This document shows, piece by piece, positions 35,342 through 44,109 of a stretch of DNA of 64,000 bases. The translations under genes were made by a program, and so were the position numbers. Source of the stretch: Micromonospora coriariae (GTDB lineage Bacteria > Actinomycetota > Actinomycetes > Mycobacteriales > Micromonosporaceae); contig NZ_LT607412.1 of assembly GCF_900091455.1 (NCBI RefSeq), positions 5,022,001 through 5,086,000 of the forward strand, given 5' to 3'. The stretch's first letter is position 1; every line of letters begins with the position of its first letter. Under the pieces are notes generated by a model, which saw only the letters and a list, made by a program, of their open reading frames with translations, was not told where the DNA came from and ran no database searches.

Positions 35342-35738
35342 GGGGGCTGCTCTGCTCCCTTACGACGGCGATGTCGCCCAGACTGGGGACAGCCGTCGGA
35401 AGCACGGCCGTGCCAGCTTCAGGCCCTGATCCGGTACATAGGGACGGGCTCGGCCCGAACTTGATCAGTTAGTCGGGAACCGACGCTTTTCGGTGCAAAT
35501 TTCAGCGGTGCCTTCGAGATTTCAGCGATCCTCCTCCTGCCCTTCCTCGTCTTCACCGGCAGCGGCTCAGGTGGGAACGGGCAGACTCTTCCCGGTTCCC
35601 GGCCGTACGCGTCCAGCGTCGCCGCCAGGTCGGGATGCCTCTGCGCTTCGAGAAGGGCGAGGTAGGCCTCCGCGGCGCCCGGATGCCCGCCTCAACCTCG
35701 ATGCTGAGCAGATCGCCGGCGACCGCGTTGCAAGGACG
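35342..35738. other. Decayed sequence between drmC and the SDR remnant
   Basis: No intact gene. On the minus strand a protein-like stretch (NAVAGDLLSIEVEAG, then after a one-base shift PGAAEAYLALLEAQRHPDLA and ATLDAYGREPGR) is visible at about 35560-35735, but I could not place its family. Nothing recognisable lies in 35342-35550. Confidence 0.3.
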
Positions 35739-35900
35739 CTCACGCAGCTGCGCGTCGCTGACCTCCTCGACCGCTCCGACCACGGCCCGGCCCGCGTTGT
35801 TGACGAGAACGTCGAGCTGACCGAAGCGGTCGAGGGTGGCCCGCACGAGCGACGCCGCCGCAGCGATGTCTCGGGCGTCGAAGTTCGCGATCAGAAAGTT

Positions 35901-37308
35901 GGGTCTTGTGTCGAGTTAGTGGGTCGTTGGTGATCATCTTGCGGGTAGTTGGGGTCGGTGGCCGCCGAGGCTGAGCATGGCCAGGGCAATGAGGGCGTCG
36001 GGTGAGTGGAAGCCGAAGGCCATCCGGGTGATCAGGCGGATCTTGGCGTTGACGGACTCGATGCGGCCGTTGGACAGGCCGTGTTCGATGGACGCGACGA
36101 TGGCGTCGCGGTGACGCGTCACGCGTCGTTGCAGGTCGACGAAGACGTCGATGCGGCTGCGTCGGGCCCATCCGATCCACCGGTCGAGGGCTTCGACCGC
36201 CGCTGTCGGGCTGGTCTTGGCCAGGGTGAACACCAGTCGTAGGCCTTCCTTCAACGCCCAGGCCCGGTGCAGGCGGGGATGGGTCTTGGCGATCCAGGCG
36301 AGTTTGGCGTGCTGGGCGTCGGTGAGGTTCTGCGGGTTCTTCCACAACGCCCAGCGGGTGTTCTTCAACTGCCGGGCCGCGCCGACAGCGACGCCGCGAC
36401 GGCCTGCCCCACGCCCGGTGGCCTCGTTCCAGGCTTGGCGGCGAACCCGATCCACGGCGTCAGTGGCCCAGGCCACGACGTGGAACGCATCGGCGCAGCG
36501 CACCGCGTTCGGGCAGCGGCGACGCACGACCGTGGTGATCCAGTCCGCGCCGTCAGCCGACACGTGCGTGATCTTCGCGGCCCGATCAGAACCGAGCAGG
36601 TCGAAGAACTCCTGCAACGTGGCTGCGCTCTTGCCCGGCGCCGCCCACACCAGCCGACCCGTGTCGTGATCGACGACCACCGTCAGATACCGGTGGCCCT
36701 TCTTGTAGCTGACCTCATCGATGCCGATACGACGCAACCCGTCGTACCGGTCTTCAAGGCCACCGGTGTCAGCCCACACCCGGGCCACGATCGCCCCGAC
36801 GGTGCGCCACCCGATCCGCATCACCTGCGACACCGCCGACTTCGCTGTGTGCACCGCCAGCCACGCCACCGTCGCGTCGAACGCCCGCGTATGCCCCGCC
36901 CCATGACGAGCCCAGGGCACCGCCGCGACCACCACCTGATGCACCGGACACGACACCCGCGGCGCGTCCGCCTCGACCACCGCCCGCACCACACCCAGAT
37001 CCAACGTCCGCCACCGACGCCGCACCCCGGCGTCATAGCGCGCACACCGCCGCCCGCAATGCGGACACCGCCGCGACGCGCCCTTACGCACCCGCACCCG
37101 AGCCACCACCACCGACTCGACCGGATCGAACTCCACACCCTCCACCACCGCCTGCTCGACCCCGAGCAGCACAGCCCATACCCTGGCAGAACGCACGCCG
37201 TTCTCCCGCCCATCCAGTTCTGACCTTCGACAAGCCAGAACCTAGGCAGGACAACGGCGTGCGCCACAAACGACGCGCCCAACCACCCACAGACACGACA
37301 CAAGACCC
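35901..37308 (-). mobile_element. Complete ISL3-family insertion sequence with 8-bp target duplication
   Basis: 1408 bp. Ends are GGGTCTTGTGTCG at 35901-35913 and its exact complement at 37296-37308. Identical AGAAAGTT flanks occur at 35893-35900 and 37309-37316, the 8-bp duplication expected for ISL3. The intact transposase fills it. The unaltered target repeats suggest a recent insertion. Confidence 0.93.
35934..37196 (-). CDS. ISL3-family transposase
   Basis: 420 residues, full length. An N-terminal zinc-ribbon-like motif (CPHCGRRCARY, about 44-54) and a helix-turn-helix region precede the DDE catalytic domain: Asp in GIDEVSYKKGHRY (about 177-189), Asp in VSADGADW and a late Glu in NGRIESVNAKIR (about 385-396). 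It should mobilise the surrounding IS. The reading frame is intact, unlike most other mobile genes in the window. Confidence 0.93.
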   Translation of the reverse strand: MRSARVWAVLLGVEQAVVEGVEFDPVESVVVARVRVRKGASRRCPHCGRRCARYDAGVRRRWRTLDLGVVRAVVEADAPRVSCPVHQVVVAAVPWARHGAGHTRAFDATVAWLAVHTAKSAVSQVMRIGWRTVGAIVARVWADTGGLEDRYDGLRRIGIDEVSYKKGHRYLTVVVDHDTGRLVWAAPGKSAATLQEFFDLLGSDRAAKITHVSADGADWITTVVRRRCPNAVRCADAFHVVAWATDAVDRVRRQAWNEATGRGAGRRGVAVGAARQLKNTRWALWKNPQNLTDAQHAKLAWIAKTHPRLHRAWALKEGLRLVFTLAKTSPTAAVEALDRWIGWARRSRIDVFVDLQRRVTRHRDAIVASIEHGLSNGRIESVNAKIRLITRMAFGFHSPDALIALAMLSLGGHRPQLPAR

Positions 37309-37596
37309 AGAAAGTTGTCGGGGTATTTGGCCGCCAGGTCGGCCACGCTGTCCGGCCGGCGTACCGCCGCCACCACATGGTCGCCCGCGGCGAGCGCCGA
37401 CTCCGCCAGTGCTCGCCCGAAACCGCGGGACGCGCCGGTGATGATCCAGGTCTGTGTCGTCATGGCGGCAACGCTATGGCTTTGAGCGCGCGCGAACGCA
37501 AACGCAAACTCGCTGCGACGCAAATCCTCTGGTCGGCCGTAAGGGGCAGCGTCTGCCTGCGTCTTGGGCAGCGTTTGCCCCCGCGTTTCACCGAGG

Positions 37597-37803
37597 GCAA
37601 GTCCGCCAAGAACCGAATGCATGTCGACATCCGCGTAGCCGGACCAGGCTCCTGGGACATGGCCGAGCGCGCCCGACTGATCCAGCGGAAGTGCCCCAGC
37701 TGGTCGCCGCTGGCGCGACGGTGGTCCGCGAGGAGTGGTACGGCGACGTCCTCGGGCACGTCGTCATGCAGGACCCGAGGGCAACGAGTTTTGCGTGGCT
37801 TGA
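37597..37803 (+). pseudogene. VOC-family (glyoxalase-like) protein, C-terminal half with two frameshifts
   Basis: Frame one: KSAKNRMHVDIRVAGPGSWD and MAERARLIQRK. Frame two after a lost base near 37690: QLVAAGATVVREEWYGDVLG and HVVMQDP. Frame three after another near 37785: EGNEFCVA and TGA at 37801-37803. Together these form the C-terminal half of a common actinobacterial VOC protein. The N-terminal half is missing. Both shifts are single-base losses in or beside short G/C runs. Confidence 0.65.
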
Positions 37804-37964
37804 TACTGCGGCCGCCGAATTCTGGCGTCCGGAGTTGCCGCGAAGCGCTCGTCACCGAAGGTGAGGTCGGGTGCCGGTCGCCGGCATCCGGACGTGCCGA
37901 TGTGCGGACGTTCACATGGGCGGCATGGCGGCCTTGGGTGCAACCGCGTGAGAGCATAAAGATC

Positions 37965-38510
37965 ATGGAGGTCAGGACCGGAACCGCGCAGGACACCTTA
38001 CGTGTCGCAAGCCTGCACACCGACAGTTGGCTGGCAGCGTATGCCGGCCTGATGCCGGCCAGCTACTTGGACGGTCCGCTGCGGGACCAGCAGGCAGACA
38101 TGTGGAGGAGCCGGCTGGCGCCCGCGACTCAGCGCGACGGAGGCACGGATGGCGGCCACCTGCTGATCGCCGAGCACGGCATCGACCTACTCGGCTTCGC
38201 TTACCTCATCCCCGGCCCCGACGGACGGATCCTGCTCGACAACCTGCACGTCGATCCGACACACACCGGCAGCGGTATCGGACGTCGCTTGCTACGGCAC
38301 GCCTTTACCTGGGCGGCTACCACCCACCCTGGCCAACCCGTGTATCTGGAAGTGCTACGCGACAACGCCCGCGCGATAGCCTTTTACAGCAAGGCTGGCG
38401 GGCACGCCACCGCGGCCCGCATGGCGCGCTTCCCCGCAGGGTTCGAGTTGCCCGAGATCGAGTACACCTGGGATGCAGACGCCATCAGTGCCTACGCTTC
38501 AGGGCACTGA
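37965..38510 (+). CDS. GNAT-family N-acetyltransferase
   Basis: 181 residues from ATG 37965; the long upstream frame is translation of the VOC remnant and was dropped. The GNAT fold is clear: SLHTDSWLAAYAGLMPASYL at the N-terminus (the conserved entry helix of this subgroup), LLDNLHVDPTHTGSGIGRRL as motif A (acetyl-CoA pyrophosphate loop GSGIGRRL) and LEVLRDNARAIAFYSKAGG as motif B. The acceptor substrate is unknown. No operon partner. A ribosome site is not obvious (AAAGATC). Confidence 0.85.
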   Translation: MEVRTGTAQDTLRVASLHTDSWLAAYAGLMPASYLDGPLRDQQADMWRSRLAPATQRDGGTDGGHLLIAEHGIDLLGFAYLIPGPDGRILLDNLHVDPTHTGSGIGRRLLRHAFTWAATTHPGQPVYLEVLRDNARAIAFYSKAGGHATAARMARFPAGFELPEIEYTWDADAISAYASGH

Positions 38511-38563
38511 GACGACCCGGACGCGGAGCCATCGGGCGCGCCCTCTTCTGGCACCCCTCTGTG

Positions 38564-39727
38564 TCAAGTGATGATCAAGAGGGGTGTTCTAGGCTGGGGT
38601 GTGGCGGGTCCGGGAAGTGACTTTTCCGAAGTGTCGATCTCGGGGTTCAGGTCGGCCGCGCTGGATTGCAGAGTCGCCCCCGCGTGTCCTCCCGGACCCG
38701 TCCCGACCAGCTTCGCGTCGGCCACCATCTGCCGGTAGACGATGTCGGACAGCCGCCGTTTCAGTGCCCGTAGGGCCTCCATCGGGGTCTTGCCCGCAGC
38801 CAGTCTGCGTCGGTAGTAGCGGCGCCCTTCGGTGTCACGGCGCAGTTGGACGATGGCCATGATGTGCAGGGCCCGGTTGATGCGCCGGTTCCCGGCTCTG
38901 GAGAGCCGGTGCCGGTTCTGGTCGCCGGACGAGGCGTCGATCGGTGCGGTGCCGTTCCACGAGGCGAAGTGGGCGCGGCTGGGAAACCGGTGGATGTCTC
39001 CGATGTCGCCGATCAGGCGGGCCGCGCCGGACGGTCCGATGCCGGTCAGGTCCATCAGCCGGCTTCCGGTGCTGTTGACCAGGTCGGTGAGCTCCTGTTT
39101 CGCGGTTTTGATCTTCTTGTCGATGACGACGAGTTCGCCGATCAGCTCGGAGGCCAGCCGGCGGCGGGTCTTGCCGACCACGTCGCGCGGGCGCACGCTG
39201 CCCAGCAGGGCGCGGGCCTGCTGGGCGGACAGGTCCTTCTTCGCGCCGCCGGGCACCAACTCGAGCAGCAGGTGGTGCAGCCGGGAGACCACGTCGGTGC
39301 GGGCCCGTCCGAGCTGGTCACGGCGGTCGACCAGCAGCCGTAACGCGACCGTGGTGTCGTCGGTGACGACCTGCCGCAGACCTTCGGTGCGCAGGGCGAC
39401 CACAGCGACGCTGCGGGCATCGACCGGGTCGGTCTTGCGGCCCTGGCCGGTGGCGAACACGCGGGCCCGGGCGGACAGCTTCGCGGGAACGTCCACGACG
39501 GTTTCGCCGTCGGCGACCAGGCGTTGAGCGACGTGCCGGCCGATGCCGTTGCAGCCCTCGACCGCCCACAGGCGGTCCTTGTGCTTGCGGCCGGCGGCGA
39601 GCATGACCTGGTAGCCGTCGCGGTCGGTGCCGAACCGGCCCTGCCCGATCGCCTTCTCGCGGGCGTTGATGATTTCGATGGTGGCGGAACGCTTGTGCGG
39701 GTCCACGCCGATGATGACCTGGGCCAT
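38564..39727 (-). CDS. IS110-family transposase (DEDD recombinase)
   Basis: 387 residues from ATG 39727 (GGGAGGA upstream); the longer frame upstream is non-coding element sequence. The N-terminal DEDD (RuvC-like) domain starts VIIGVDPHKRSATIEI (first Asp), with Glu in WAVEGCNGIGRH and the late Asp pair in GRKTDPVDARSVAVVA. The C-terminal Tnp domain carries TGIGPSGAARLIGDIGD, FASWNGTAPIDASSGDQNRH with the candidate catalytic Ser, and a basic tail. IS110 enzymes recombine without inverted repeats and are guided by a bridge RNA from the element's non-coding end. Frame intact, so potentially active. It ends at the TGA of 38564-38566 beside SACTTGACA-like sequence that may be the core. Confidence 0.92.
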   Translation of the reverse strand: MAQVIIGVDPHKRSATIEIINAREKAIGQGRFGTDRDGYQVMLAAGRKHKDRLWAVEGCNGIGRHVAQRLVADGETVVDVPAKLSARARVFATGQGRKTDPVDARSVAVVALRTEGLRQVVTDDTTVALRLLVDRRDQLGRARTDVVSRLHHLLLELVPGGAKKDLSAQQARALLGSVRPRDVVGKTRRRLASELIGELVVIDKKIKTAKQELTDLVNSTGSRLMDLTGIGPSGAARLIGDIGDIHRFPSRAHFASWNGTAPIDASSGDQNRHRLSRAGNRRINRALHIMAIVQLRRDTEGRRYYRRRLAAGKTPMEALRALKRRLSDIVYRQMVADAKLVGTGPGGHAGATLQSSAADLNPEIDTSEKSLPGPATPQPRTPLLIIT

Positions 39728-40020
39728 CGTGTCCTCCCTCGATCCGACGGTGTTCGTCGACGGGAGGGCAGCGCTACCTTGAGCCCGGCAGTCCCCTCTT
39801 GAGCCTCTCTCCGCCGCGGTGACCGGCGGGACGCACGCCAGATGAGAGCCACACCAAACAGCGGTGGGCAGCCGCGATGAGAGCGACCCCACCGGTCACC
39901 TCGACCAAGCCTGGCCGGGCTGCGGTCGTACCACCAGTCAACAGGTAGCCGCAATCCGCGCGGCACGCAGCGTGACGGCTGGAGCTCCCGCTCGCCGTCC
40001 GGATCTGCCGAAAGCAGTGC
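39728..40020 (-). ncRNA. Candidate IS110 bridge-RNA region (non-coding 5' end of the element)
   Basis: About 290 nt upstream of the IS110 transposase contain no gene. In IS110-group elements this side encodes the bridge RNA that pairs with donor and target DNA. The sequence is structured: GGTGACCGG (39818-39826) pairs with CCGGTCACC (39892-39900), enclosing two direct repeats of GATGAGAGC (39841-39849 and 39876-39884). Near the start codon, CCTCCC (39733 on) can pair with GGGAGG around 39760. Element boundaries and RNA limits are not proven. Confidence 0.35.
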
Positions 40021-40095
40021 GTCTGACCTTGTATGCAGAATCGGCTCACCGCAGCGCCCGGAGCCCGCATCGCAGGTCTCGGTGGCCCGTGGCCA

Positions 40096-40319
40096 TCACG
40101 CGCTCGCGGGGTCCGCGGTCTCCCCGCGCAGCAGGTCGCCGGGCTGGCAGTCGAGGGCTTCGCAGAGTGCGGCGAGGGTGGTGAAGCGGACGGCCTTGGC
40201 GCGGCCATTCTTCAGCACGGCCAGGTTGGCGGGTGGTGATGCCGACGCGTTCGGCTAGTTCGCCCACGGACATCTTGCGCTTGGCGACCGTGACGTCGAT
40301 GTCGACGGTGAATGGCATC
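40096..40319 (-). pseudogene. XRE/Cro-CI-family regulator, frameshifted
   Basis: From ATG 40319: MPFTVDIDVTVAKRKMSVGE and LAERVGIT, then an extra base near 40236-40240. The next frame continues PANLAVLKNGRAKAVRFTTL and AALCEALDCQPGDLLRGE to the TGA at 40096-40098. Joined, this is a complete 73-residue single-HTH protein of a very common small regulator family (often paired with a membrane protein). Correcting one base would restore it. Confidence 0.7.
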
Positions 40320-40486
40320 AGGTCACCTCGTTCAGTTCGGCCTGCATCTGCGCCGCCTCGGCGTCGCGAGCATCGTTGGGCGGCGCTCCTGCCGCTCGGT
40401 GACCCATGCCACATGCAGTTCCTGTCAGCAATCAGGGCGCCGTTCCGCTCAACTCACGGAAGCAAGCGAACCGACAGGAGCAACAC

Positions 40487-41680
40487 ATGAAGCACCGCAT
40501 CGTCGTCCTCGGCGCCGGCTACGCCGGGGCCTACGTGGCCGGGACCCTGGCCCGCCGGCTGTCCCCGGCGGACACCGAGATCACCGTGGTCAACGCCGTG
40601 CCGGACTTCGTCCAGCGGCTGCGGCTGCACCAGCTCGCGGCCGGCCAGGACATTGAGGCTCCGAAGCTCGCCGACGTCTTCGCGGGCACGGGGATACGGC
40701 TGCGCGTGGCCCGCGTCACCGCCGTCGACCCCGAGCGCCAGGTCGTCGCCGTGGCCGACGCCGACGGCGGCGGCGAGCTCGGCTACGACACTCTTCTCTA
40801 CGCGCTCGGCAGCCACGGCGCCGACTGCGGCGTCCCCGGCGTGGCCGAGCACGCCTTCGACATCGCCGCCCGGCCCTCGGCGCTGCGCCTGCGCGAGCGC
40901 CTGGACAGCCTGGGCAGGCGGGGCGAAGGTGGCAGAGTGCTGGTCGTCGGCGACGGGTTGACCGGCATCGAGACCGCCACAGAGATCGCCGAATCCCGGC
41001 CCGGCCTGTCGGTGGCCCTGGTCGCCCGCGGCGAGCTGGGCGCCCGGCTCTCCGCCGGAGCCCGCAGCCACCTGCGCCAGGCCTGCGACCGGCTGGGCAT
41101 CACCGTCCTGGAGCACACCAGCGTCGAAGCCGTCGAAGCGACGCGGGTGCTGTGCGCCGCCGGCACCGCTCTGGCGTCCGACGCAACCGTGTGGACGGCC
41201 GGGTTCGCGGTCAACCCCATCGCCGCCGCCAGCGGGCTGGAGGTCACCGGGAACGGTCGGATCGTCGTCGATCGCACCATGCGGTCGGTCTCGCACCCGA
41301 ACGTCTACGCCGCCGGCGACAGCGTCTACGCAATCGGCGACAACGGCCGGCCGCTGCCGATGTCCTGCGCTTCGGCCGGCTACACCGGCATGCAGGCCAC
41401 GGCCGCGATCGTGGGACGCCTGACCGCCCGCAAGATCGCGAACACCAAGCTGGAGTACCCGGGCAACCACATCAGCCTCGGGCGGCGGGACGCGATCCTG
41501 CAGCTGGTCGATGACGAAGGGCAGGCAAAGCCGAAGTACATGGGCGGCCGGACGGCCGCGCGGATCAAGGCGGGCATCCTCAAGATGTCGCTGTGGACCA
41601 ACTCGCACCCGACCTTCGGCCTGCCCAAGCGCAAGCACCGCCTGGCCGCCGCGCCGTCCGCCGAGAAGGCGGTCGCGTAG
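40487..41680 (+). CDS. NAD(P)/FAD-dependent oxidoreductase (NDH-2-like)
   Basis: 397 residues from ATG 40487 (GACAGGAG upstream). FAD-binding Rossmann motif VVLGAGYAGAYVAGTL at residues 6-21, NAD-binding motif VLVVGDGLTGIETATEI near 155-171, and the second FAD motif VYAAGDSVYAIG near 275-286, as in type II NADH dehydrogenases. No C-terminal membrane helix is evident. Its partner is the SigJ-type sigma factor ten bases downstream, an arrangement common in actinobacteria, where the pair is thought to respond to redox stress. A long antisense ORF is a shadow. Confidence 0.9.
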   Translation: MKHRIVVLGAGYAGAYVAGTLARRLSPADTEITVVNAVPDFVQRLRLHQLAAGQDIEAPKLADVFAGTGIRLRVARVTAVDPERQVVAVADADGGGELGYDTLLYALGSHGADCGVPGVAEHAFDIAARPSALRLRERLDSLGRRGEGGRVLVVGDGLTGIETATEIAESRPGLSVALVARGELGARLSAGARSHLRQACDRLGITVLEHTSVEAVEATRVLCAAGTALASDATVWTAGFAVNPIAAASGLEVTGNGRIVVDRTMRSVSHPNVYAAGDSVYAIGDNGRPLPMSCASAGYTGMQATAAIVGRLTARKIANTKLEYPGNHISLGRRDAILQLVDDEGQAKPKYMGGRTAARIKAGILKMSLWTNSHPTFGLPKRKHRLAAAPSAEKAVA

Positions 41681-41689
41681 CCGCCTAGG

Positions 41690-42658
41690 GTGGTCCGCGT
41701 GGACAGCACCGCCACTGATCGCTTCGACACCAGTCGGTTCGAGGCCAGCCGGAACCGGCTGGCCTCTCTGGCGTACCGGCTGCTGGGCTCCGCCGCCGAC
41801 GCCGAAGACGCCGTGCAGGATGCGTTCCTGCACTGGCAGACTGCCGACCGGCAGCGGATCAAGGTGCCGGAAGCATGGCTGACCAAGGTCGTCACCAACC
41901 TGTGCCTCGACCGGCTCCGCTCGGCACAAGCCCGCCGCGAACGCACCGTCGGCGCCTGGCTGCCCGAACCGCTCCTCGACGGCGACCCGATGCTCGGCCC
42001 GGCCGACACCTTCGAGCAACGCGAATCGGTCTCCCTGGCCGTGCTGACCCTCATGGAACGCCTGTCACCCCTCGAGCGGGCCGTCTACGTCTTGCGCGAA
42101 GCGTTCTCCCACAGCCACGCCGAGATCGCCGAGATCCTCGACATCACAGAGTCCGCAAGCCAGCAGCACCTCCACCGGGCCCGGCGCCGCATCACCACCG
42201 CGCGCCGCCGCGGCGGCGAAGTCGACCCGGCATCCACCCGCAGGATCGTGGAGGAATTCCTCGCCGCTGCCTCCTCGGGCCGCACCGAACGGCTGGTGGC
42301 GCTGCTCACCGACGACGCGACCGCGATCGCCGACTCCAACGGCGCCGGCCTGACCGAGACGCTGCTGCAGTACCGCACTCCGCAGCGCATCGCCGCCATC
42401 GCACGGGCCGGCTTCAAACCCACACCCGCGAAACGGCGACATGCCGGCGGCACGCCCGCCATCCACTACGCGCTCGTCAACGGCGCCCCCGCCATCCTCT
42501 TCGTGCTCGGCGACCAGGTCATCGGCGCCGTGACGTTCGACATCACCAACGGCAAGATCGCAACCGTGCGCGGCATCGCCGCCCCCACCCGCCTCGCCCG
42601 CCTCACCGAAACCTGGCGGCAGCACGAACCGGACATGCCGCTCATCACCCAGTGGTGA
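41690..42658 (+). CDS. sigJ: SigJ-type (ECF41-like) RNA polymerase sigma factor
   Basis: About 322 residues; GTG 41690, or GTG 41699, which sits better behind AGGGTGG. Region 2 (RNRLASLAYRLLGSAADAED, VQDAFLHWQ) and region 4 (LSPLERAVYVLREAFSHSHA, EIAEILDITESA) are followed by a SnoaL-like C-terminal domain (about 185-320) instead of an anti-sigma gene. In this group the C-terminal extension regulates the sigma factor itself. It is coupled to the oxidoreductase upstream and probably controls its expression. Confidence 0.9.
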   Translation: MVRVDSTATDRFDTSRFEASRNRLASLAYRLLGSAADAEDAVQDAFLHWQTADRQRIKVPEAWLTKVVTNLCLDRLRSAQARRERTVGAWLPEPLLDGDPMLGPADTFEQRESVSLAVLTLMERLSPLERAVYVLREAFSHSHAEIAEILDITESASQQHLHRARRRITTARRRGGEVDPASTRRIVEEFLAAASSGRTERLVALLTDDATAIADSNGAGLTETLLQYRTPQRIAAIARAGFKPTPAKRRHAGGTPAIHYALVNGAPAILFVLGDQVIGAVTFDITNGKIATVRGIAAPTRLARLTETWRQHEPDMPLITQW

Positions 42659-43038
42659 CCCGACACCAACCGCAGCCAGGCGCAGCACCCGTGCTGCGAT
42701 GAACCGCTCCCAGGCTTCGGACGCCACCAGCCGCATGCGGACACGGCGGCCGGGCTGGCTGGACTCGCCGCCGCGCTAACTACATGCCTGCTGTCCCACC
42801 ACTCGCCCGCCCGAATGCGGTCTCCGCTCAGCGATTTCGGCCTCGCCGGGGCACCGGACCTGGAGCCCTGCGGGGCCGGCGCCCGGCCTGGCGCATGAGG
42901 CGCGGGCCCGTGCCTTCGGCCGCGCCGCTCCGGCGACGAGCGTACGGCCGCGGACGCTCGCTTCTACCGTGACGTCCTCATTTGCCGCTGTCGGCGCGCG
43001 GGCGGCGAGCAGGACGGGACCCTGCGTACGCTGCCGTG
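42659..43038. other. Intergenic, nothing recognised
   Basis: 380 nt without a supported gene on either strand; the short Arg-rich frames here look non-coding. No strong hairpin or repeat was found by eye. Confidence 0.5.
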
Positions 43039-43431
43039 GTGCAGATCGACTTGGTTGCCCTGATCGTTGATGAGTACGACACCGCGATCGCGTTCTTCAC
43101 CGACGTACTCGGCTTCGACCTCGTCGAGGATTCCCCATCGCTGACCAATGACGGGTGGCCCAAGCGGTGGGTCGTCGTCCGGCCGCCGGGTGCCCAGACC
43201 GGGATTCTCCTCGCTCGCGCCGACGGAGAACACCAACGTGCCGCAATCGGTAACCAGGTAGCTGGCCGGGTCGGGTTCTTCCTCCGAGTCGACGACTTCG
43301 ACGCCGCTTACCGGCGGATGGCCGAGGCCGGTGTCACCTTCGTCCGGGAGCCACGGGCCGAGCCCTATGGCCGGGTCGCGGTCTTCCTCGACATCGCCGG
43401 CAACCGGTGGGACCTCCTCGGTTCCGCCTGA
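43039..43431 (+). CDS. VOC-family protein (glyoxalase/bleomycin-resistance-like)
   Basis: 130 residues from GTG 43039 (another GTG three bases earlier). One complete VOC unit: VQIDLVALIVDEYDTAIAFF, TDVLGFDLVED, WVVVRPPGAQTGILLARADG, then VGFFLRVDDFDAAYRRM and EPYGRVAVFLDIAGNRWDLL, the last with the metal-site Glu position replaced by Asp in FLDIAGN. These small dimeric proteins bind metals or antibiotics or act as lyases/dioxygenases. No neighbour points to a substrate. Starts beyond 43039 are Arg/Ala-rich. Confidence 0.82.
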   Translation: MQIDLVALIVDEYDTAIAFFTDVLGFDLVEDSPSLTNDGWPKRWVVVRPPGAQTGILLARADGEHQRAAIGNQVAGRVGFFLRVDDFDAAYRRMAEAGVTFVREPRAEPYGRVAVFLDIAGNRWDLLGSA

Positions 43432-43495
43432 GGTCGCCGCAGTTGCCAGCCGAGGCGCCAAGGTCAGACGTCCTGATTGCCGCTGAGTGCGCTGG

Positions 43496-44095
43496 TCAGC
43501 TGGCTGCGCGTCGCCACGGACGTTCAATCCACGGGTTGTCATCGAGGTAGGCCGTGAGCCTGGGGAATCGGTGTCTCGTACGGATCTCGTCGGTCAGGTC
43601 GGCCGCAGTTCCGACGGGTGTGTCGGGTCCGGAAGGCCCATCGACGGCAAAGGGTGCCCCGGTTGCGGCTATGTGTGCCTCGATCGGGAGGCCGCAGAAC
43701 CAGTCGATCCGAGCGTAGTGCCGATCGGGTGCCAATTCGACAAGACTGTCAGGGTCGTCCTGGACGCGCTGCATGGTTTGCCGCCCGTGCGACACGATCC
43801 AGTCCTGCACCGCGAGGAAGACATCATCGTCGAAGGGCCCCAGCAGCAGTGTCGCAGCGTGCCGGACTGGCCAGCGGCAGAGCTCCTCCTGTGCCTGAGA
43901 CCAAAGCTCCTGGAACTGTTCGATCTCGTCCTGACTCAACGCGCGAAGGCGATCGGCGAACGCGGCCGCGTCGGGGAACACCAGGTCCAGGCTCACCTGC
44001 CAGTATTCCGGCTGGTACTAGTCGGGCTCGGTCCAGGTGTCCCGCACATCGACGGCGAACTGCCAGGTGCAGCTCAGGCTGGGCAGCCGGTCGTG
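43496..44095 (-). pseudogene. DUF4240-like protein with an in-frame TAG
   Basis: The open part 43496-43996 gives MSLDLVFPDAAAFADRLRAL, ELWSQAQEELCRWPVRHAAT, FDDDVFLAVQDWIVSHGRQ and NPWIERPW, the DUF4240 pattern (FxxFRxWLIxxGRE-like core). Upstream, the same frame remains protein-like (PSLSCTWQFAVDVRDTWTEPD, then TAG at 44018-44020, then YQPEYWQVSLDLV), so the stop interrupts the gene. The true start is not visible. The function of DUF4240 is unknown. It could still be expressed from GTG 43996 as a short form. Confidence 0.55.
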
Positions 44096-44109
44096 CCAGC
44101 GCTGGCTCG

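Larger units (their letters stand above)
35739..37463 (-). pseudogene. Short-chain dehydrogenase/reductase interrupted by an ISL3-type IS
   Basis: The 5' part starts at ATG 37463 and shows the SDR cofactor motif (WIITGASRGFGRALAE) up to AAKYPDNF. The IS follows. Past the second target duplication the same frame resumes with IANFDARDIAAAASL, then RFGQLDVLVNNAGRAVVG (NNAG motif) to VSDAQLRE. Removing the IS and one 8-bp copy joins the halves in frame (DNF-LIANFDARD). The catalytic Ser/Tyr-x-x-x-Lys region is missing beyond 35739, so the gene was also truncated. Intact relatives reduce or oxidise small carbonyls with NAD(P)H. Confidence 0.8.

Noticed and set aside
40454..42019. 521-residue minus-strand ORF over the oxidoreductase and sigma genes
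   Set aside because: It spans two well supported plus-strand genes and has biased composition.
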